Position numbers and translations under genes: made by a program
Assembly: GCA_903908025.1 (NCBI GenBank)
Contig: CAIVQM010000275.1
Span: 1 to 7,816 of the forward strand
Reading direction: 5' to 3'
DNA from: an uncultured bacterium
GTDB lineage: Bacteria > Actinomycetota > Actinomycetes > S36-B12
Length of the DNA: 7,816 nucleotides
Notes under the pieces: model-generated
What the model was told of the DNA's origin: nothing
What the model saw: the letters and a program-made list of their open reading frames with translations, nothing else
Databases searched by the model: none
In this document: positions 5,387-7,816 of the stretch, in pieces
Numbering within the stretch: the first letter of the stretch is position 1
Layout: every line of letters begins with the position of its first letter

Positions 5387-7528
5387 TCAGGGAGTGCTCG
5401 ACAGCACCGGGTTGTTCGCGAACTGGTAGGTCTCCCGGTCCGCTAGGCGACGCTCCCGGATGTAGGGCAGTGGAGTCGCTGGGTCCTCCGAGTCCAATTC
5501 CCGCGCGAGCCGGTGGCCATGGAAGATCGCCTGCGCGATCATGACCGGCGCATAGGCATCGCCGATGAGGAACGCACCCTTGACTCCGGCTTCCTCTAAC
5601 CGGCCGGGCTCGGAGATTGCTCGGAAGAGGGCGTCATCGGAGACCCTCTGTGTTGCCAGAACGAGTGCATCGGATGACAGGTCCTCACGCTGTCCCGTCC
5701 AGAGGTTCTCGATGTGGGCGTGATTCTCGGACATCTCGCTGATCGACGTCTGCGTGATGATGCGCACATTCAGAGACAGCAGACGTTCGTACATGCGCTG
5801 CTCCTCGAGCGTCTTTCGCATGTACGGAGCCATCGTGTCCCAGGGCGTCACGTACACGACTCGCTTACCCTGCATTGCTAGGTGCTCAGCCAAGGAAACA
5901 CCCATGTAGTAGCCGTCGGTGTCGTAAACGACAACGTCCTCGCCCTGGATCTCCACTCCACCCACCATCAGGTCCTCTGGCGTCAGCGCCGGCTGATGCT
6001 CGATCCCCGTTATCGGGAGCTGCGTGACACCGTTGAGCCCATCCCTCGCCCAGGAGGAACCTGTCGCCACAATCAGGTAGTCGGCCCCGTAGGAAAGCGC
6101 ATCTTCGGCAGTGAGAACCCTGTTGGGAATGAATTCAAGATTATCGAGCTTGTCGATCTGGATCTGGCGGTAGTCGGTGACCCGTCCCCACTGCGTGAGC
6201 CCGGGCAGCCGTGTCGTCCACTTGAGATGTCCGCCAAGAGAGTCTGACCCGTCGATCAGATGGACACCGTCGTACCCACGCTTCGCAAGAACCGTCGCGC
6301 ACTCCATTCCGGCCGGACCGGCACCGACCACCAGCACCAGGCTGTCCGAGTTCTTCGCCCGGCTGAAGACCTCCGGGTGCCAGCCCCTGCGGTACTCCTC
6401 GCCCGCCGTGGCGTTCTGGGTACACCAGATCGGCCCCGAACCCGACTCCCACTTGGAGATGCAGACGTTGCAGCCGATGCACTCCCGGATTTCGTCGAGT
6501 CTGCCCTCTTCGATCTTCCTCGGGATGAACGGATCGGCGATGGCGGGTCGAGCGCCACCGATGAAGTCACACTGGCCCGACTTGATTGCCTCGGCCATCA
6601 CGTCGGGATTCGTCATGCGTCCCACGTTCACGACCGGCTTGGTAGCCACCGTCTTGGCTATCCGGGTGTACTCGGCTTCGTAGTTCGTGTCCTTGAACCG
6701 CGACGAGACCGCGTCCTCTCCCCAGTTGATGCTGCCGATGTTGATGTCCCAGAAGTCGACCAAGGGATCCAGGATCGCAATCGCCTTGATGCCCTCGTCG
6801 CCGGAACGGATCCCGCGATCTCCCAAACCGTATGGCGCCTCGAGCGTGTCTATCGCAAATCGAAGACCAACCGCACACGCAGGGACCGCAACGCGAATAT
6901 CCTCAACAAGTTCACGCATCAGCCGGATGCGATTCTCGAACGAACCACCGTATTCATCTGAACGTCGGTTGTAGAACGGGTAGAGGAAGAATGCCGGCAG
7001 CGAGGCGACACCGGCGTAGATGCTGATCAGGTCGAAACCCGCTCGCTCTGCGCGCAGGGCAGCCGCCACGAAGTCGCGACGCAACTGGCCAATCTCATCC
7101 CGTGTCATCTCATGTGGTGTGTTGGCGAATCGCAGGTCGTTCTGCACCTGGCTGACTCCCCGCGTTGAGGATCGCGATTCGCCGTTCTGCGCAAGCCCAC
7201 CCCCGTGCTTGAGCTCGATGCCCGCCAGGGCTCCGTGCGCGTGAACGCGCTCGGTCATCAGGCTCAGGTTCTGGATGTCACCCTCGTCCCAGATGCGAGC
7301 AGTCACGCCACCCGGGATCTGGTCGGCGTCCGGCGTGATGACACAAGACTCCGTGAAGATCACGGCCCAGCCACCATCAGCCTTCACCTCGCGGTGTGCG
7401 GCCTGCATCCCGGGCTTCTCTGACCCCGCACCATTGCACTGGGGCACCTGCCAGAAGCGGTTCTTGGCCGTTTTCGAGCCAATCGCAACAGGCTCGAACA
7501 GGATGTCGTGTCGCGGATCCCGTGACAT
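5387..7528 (-). CDS. Trimethylamine dehydrogenase-like iron-sulfur flavoprotein
   Basis: A 713-residue protein that follows trimethylamine dehydrogenase (TMADH, 729 residues) along its length, from RDPRHDILFEP at the N-terminus. TMADH oxidatively demethylates an amine and passes electrons from FMN through a 4Fe-4S cluster. Residues 1-345 form the FMN barrel. Cys31 aligns with TMADH Cys30, which binds FMN covalently. The cluster cysteines are 350, 353, 356 and 369 (CIGCNVCISKW). A dinucleotide-fold domain begins at VLVVGAGPAG (398-407). Tyr171, Arg223, Trp269, Asp272 and Trp360 match TMADH Tyr169, Arg222, Trp264, Asp267 and Trp355. Tyr60, Trp105 and His172 are replaced by Ser61, Lys107 and Val174, so the substrate is probably not trimethylamine. 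The ATG has GAGGAAGG just upstream. Another amine is most likely; an enoate or dienoyl-CoA reductase role is the alternative. Confidence 0.92.
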   Translation of the reverse strand: MSRDPRHDILFEPVAIGSKTAKNRFWQVPQCNGAGSEKPGMQAAHREVKADGGWAVIFTESCVITPDADQIPGGVTARIWDEGDIQNLSLMTERVHAHGALAGIELKHGGGLAQNGESRSSTRGVSQVQNDLRFANTPHEMTRDEIGQLRRDFVAAALRAERAGFDLISIYAGVASLPAFFLYPFYNRRSDEYGGSFENRIRLMRELVEDIRVAVPACAVGLRFAIDTLEAPYGLGDRGIRSGDEGIKAIAILDPLVDFWDINIGSINWGEDAVSSRFKDTNYEAEYTRIAKTVATKPVVNVGRMTNPDVMAEAIKSGQCDFIGGARPAIADPFIPRKIEEGRLDEIRECIGCNVCISKWESGSGPIWCTQNATAGEEYRRGWHPEVFSRAKNSDSLVLVVGAGPAGMECATVLAKRGYDGVHLIDGSDSLGGHLKWTTRLPGLTQWGRVTDYRQIQIDKLDNLEFIPNRVLTAEDALSYGADYLIVATGSSWARDGLNGVTQLPITGIEHQPALTPEDLMVGGVEIQGEDVVVYDTDGYYMGVSLAEHLAMQGKRVVYVTPWDTMAPYMRKTLEEQRMYERLLSLNVRIITQTSISEMSENHAHIENLWTGQREDLSSDALVLATQRVSDDALFRAISEPGRLEEAGVKGAFLIGDAYAPVMIAQAIFHGHRLARELDSEDPATPLPYIRERRLADRETYQFANNPVLSSTP

Positions 7529-7579
7529 GTGGTGGCCTTCCTCGTAGTGGTAAAGGGTTGATTCGACAGGGCCAGCGGC

Positions 7580-7816
7580 CTAACCGTCGATCTCCACGTC
7601 CAGCCGCCCGCCCAGAACGGCATAGGTGTCGGGCCGACGATCACGGATCAGATGAGCACCTGAGTTCAATTTGTACGCATCATGAATGCCGCCCGCGACA
7701 TCGATCTCAGCGATCGCCAATCCCGGATTGTCGTATCCGGTCGTCGCAATAATGCGGCCACGGGGGTCGATGATCTGCGAGATCCCGAAGAAGTGACGAC
7801 CCCCGATGTCCCCGAC
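7580..7816 (-). CDS. Nitrilase-superfamily (carbon-nitrogen hydrolase) protein, C-terminal end only
   Basis: Only the last 78 residues are in the window; the rest lies beyond base 7816. They read through FFGISQIIDPRGRIIATTG, then LAIAEIDVAG and LIRDRRPDTYAVLGG, ending at TAG. This is the usual end of the carbon-nitrogen hydrolase fold: a strand with an IxDPxG turn, an AEID strand and a terminal helix with RRPxxY, as in N-carbamoyl amino acid amidohydrolases and aliphatic amidases. The catalytic Glu-Lys-Cys triad lies in the missing part, so activity cannot be checked. The gene ends 51 bases before the TMADH-like gene and probably shares its transcript. In context it would cleave an amide, carbamoyl or nitrile group and release ammonia. 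Family call fairly firm; substrate unknown. Confidence 0.84.
   Translation of the reverse strand, partial: VGDIGGRHFFGISQIIDPRGRIIATTGYDNPGLAIAEIDVAGGIHDAYKLNSGAHLIRDRRPDTYAVLGGRLDVEIDG

Noticed and set aside
6260..6961. Plus-strand open frame of 233 codons inside the TMADH-like gene.
   Set aside because: The opposite strand encodes conserved TMADH motifs throughout this stretch; this frame is an antisense shadow.

Overview
The window is a compact, GC-rich (roughly 60-65% by eye) block of eight genes, all read on the minus strand, so transcription runs from the high-coordinate end to the low-coordinate end. GC content, use of GTG starts, strong purine-rich ribosome binding sites and a KstR2-like TetR regulator beside acyl-CoA genes suggest an actinobacterium (for example Mycobacteriales or a relative). 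This is an inference; nothing in the window fixes the taxon. No rRNA, tRNA, CRISPR array or mobile element is visible. No gene-free stretch exceeds 200 bases.

Layout in transcription order: (1) 7816-7580, C-terminal end of a nitrilase-superfamily amidohydrolase, cut by the window edge; (2) 7528-5387, a 713-aa flavoprotein closely resembling trimethylamine dehydrogenase (TMADH), with the covalent-FMN cysteine and the 4Fe-4S cysteines intact but a changed substrate pocket; (3) 5299-4541, a classical NAD-type short-chain dehydrogenase; (4) 4537-3191, a PaaK-like CoA ligase; (5) 3145-2363, an enoyl-CoA hydratase/isomerase family protein; (6) 2265-1651, a TetR-family repressor; (7) 1453-602, an amidohydrolase-2 (ACMSD-like) TIM-barrel protein; (8) 605-1, a second enoyl-CoA hydratase, cut by the other window edge.

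Genes 1-5 have gaps of 51, 87, 3 and 45 bases and look like one operon. Genes 7 and 8 overlap by four bases (ATGA). They have their own promoter, in the 197-bp gap after the regulator. That promoter (TTGACG - 17 bp - TAGGGT) carries a five-unit ATCG tandem repeat in its spacer. A 24-bp segment covering the spacer matches, at 20 of 24 positions in inverted orientation, a segment just upstream of the TetR start codon. These are the best candidates for the regulator's operators.

Together the genes look like a catabolic unit for a nitrogen-containing organic acid or a precursor of one. The nitrilase-type enzyme would release ammonia from a C-N bond, the TMADH-like enzyme would oxidise an amine (or reduce an enone), the ligase would make a CoA thioester, and the two crotonases with the dehydrogenase would process it in a beta-oxidation-like way. 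The amidohydrolase would do a hydrolysis or decarboxylation. The regulator probably senses a pathway CoA thioester. The substrate cannot be read from the sequence. No acyl-CoA dehydrogenase or thiolase is in view; these may lie outside the window.
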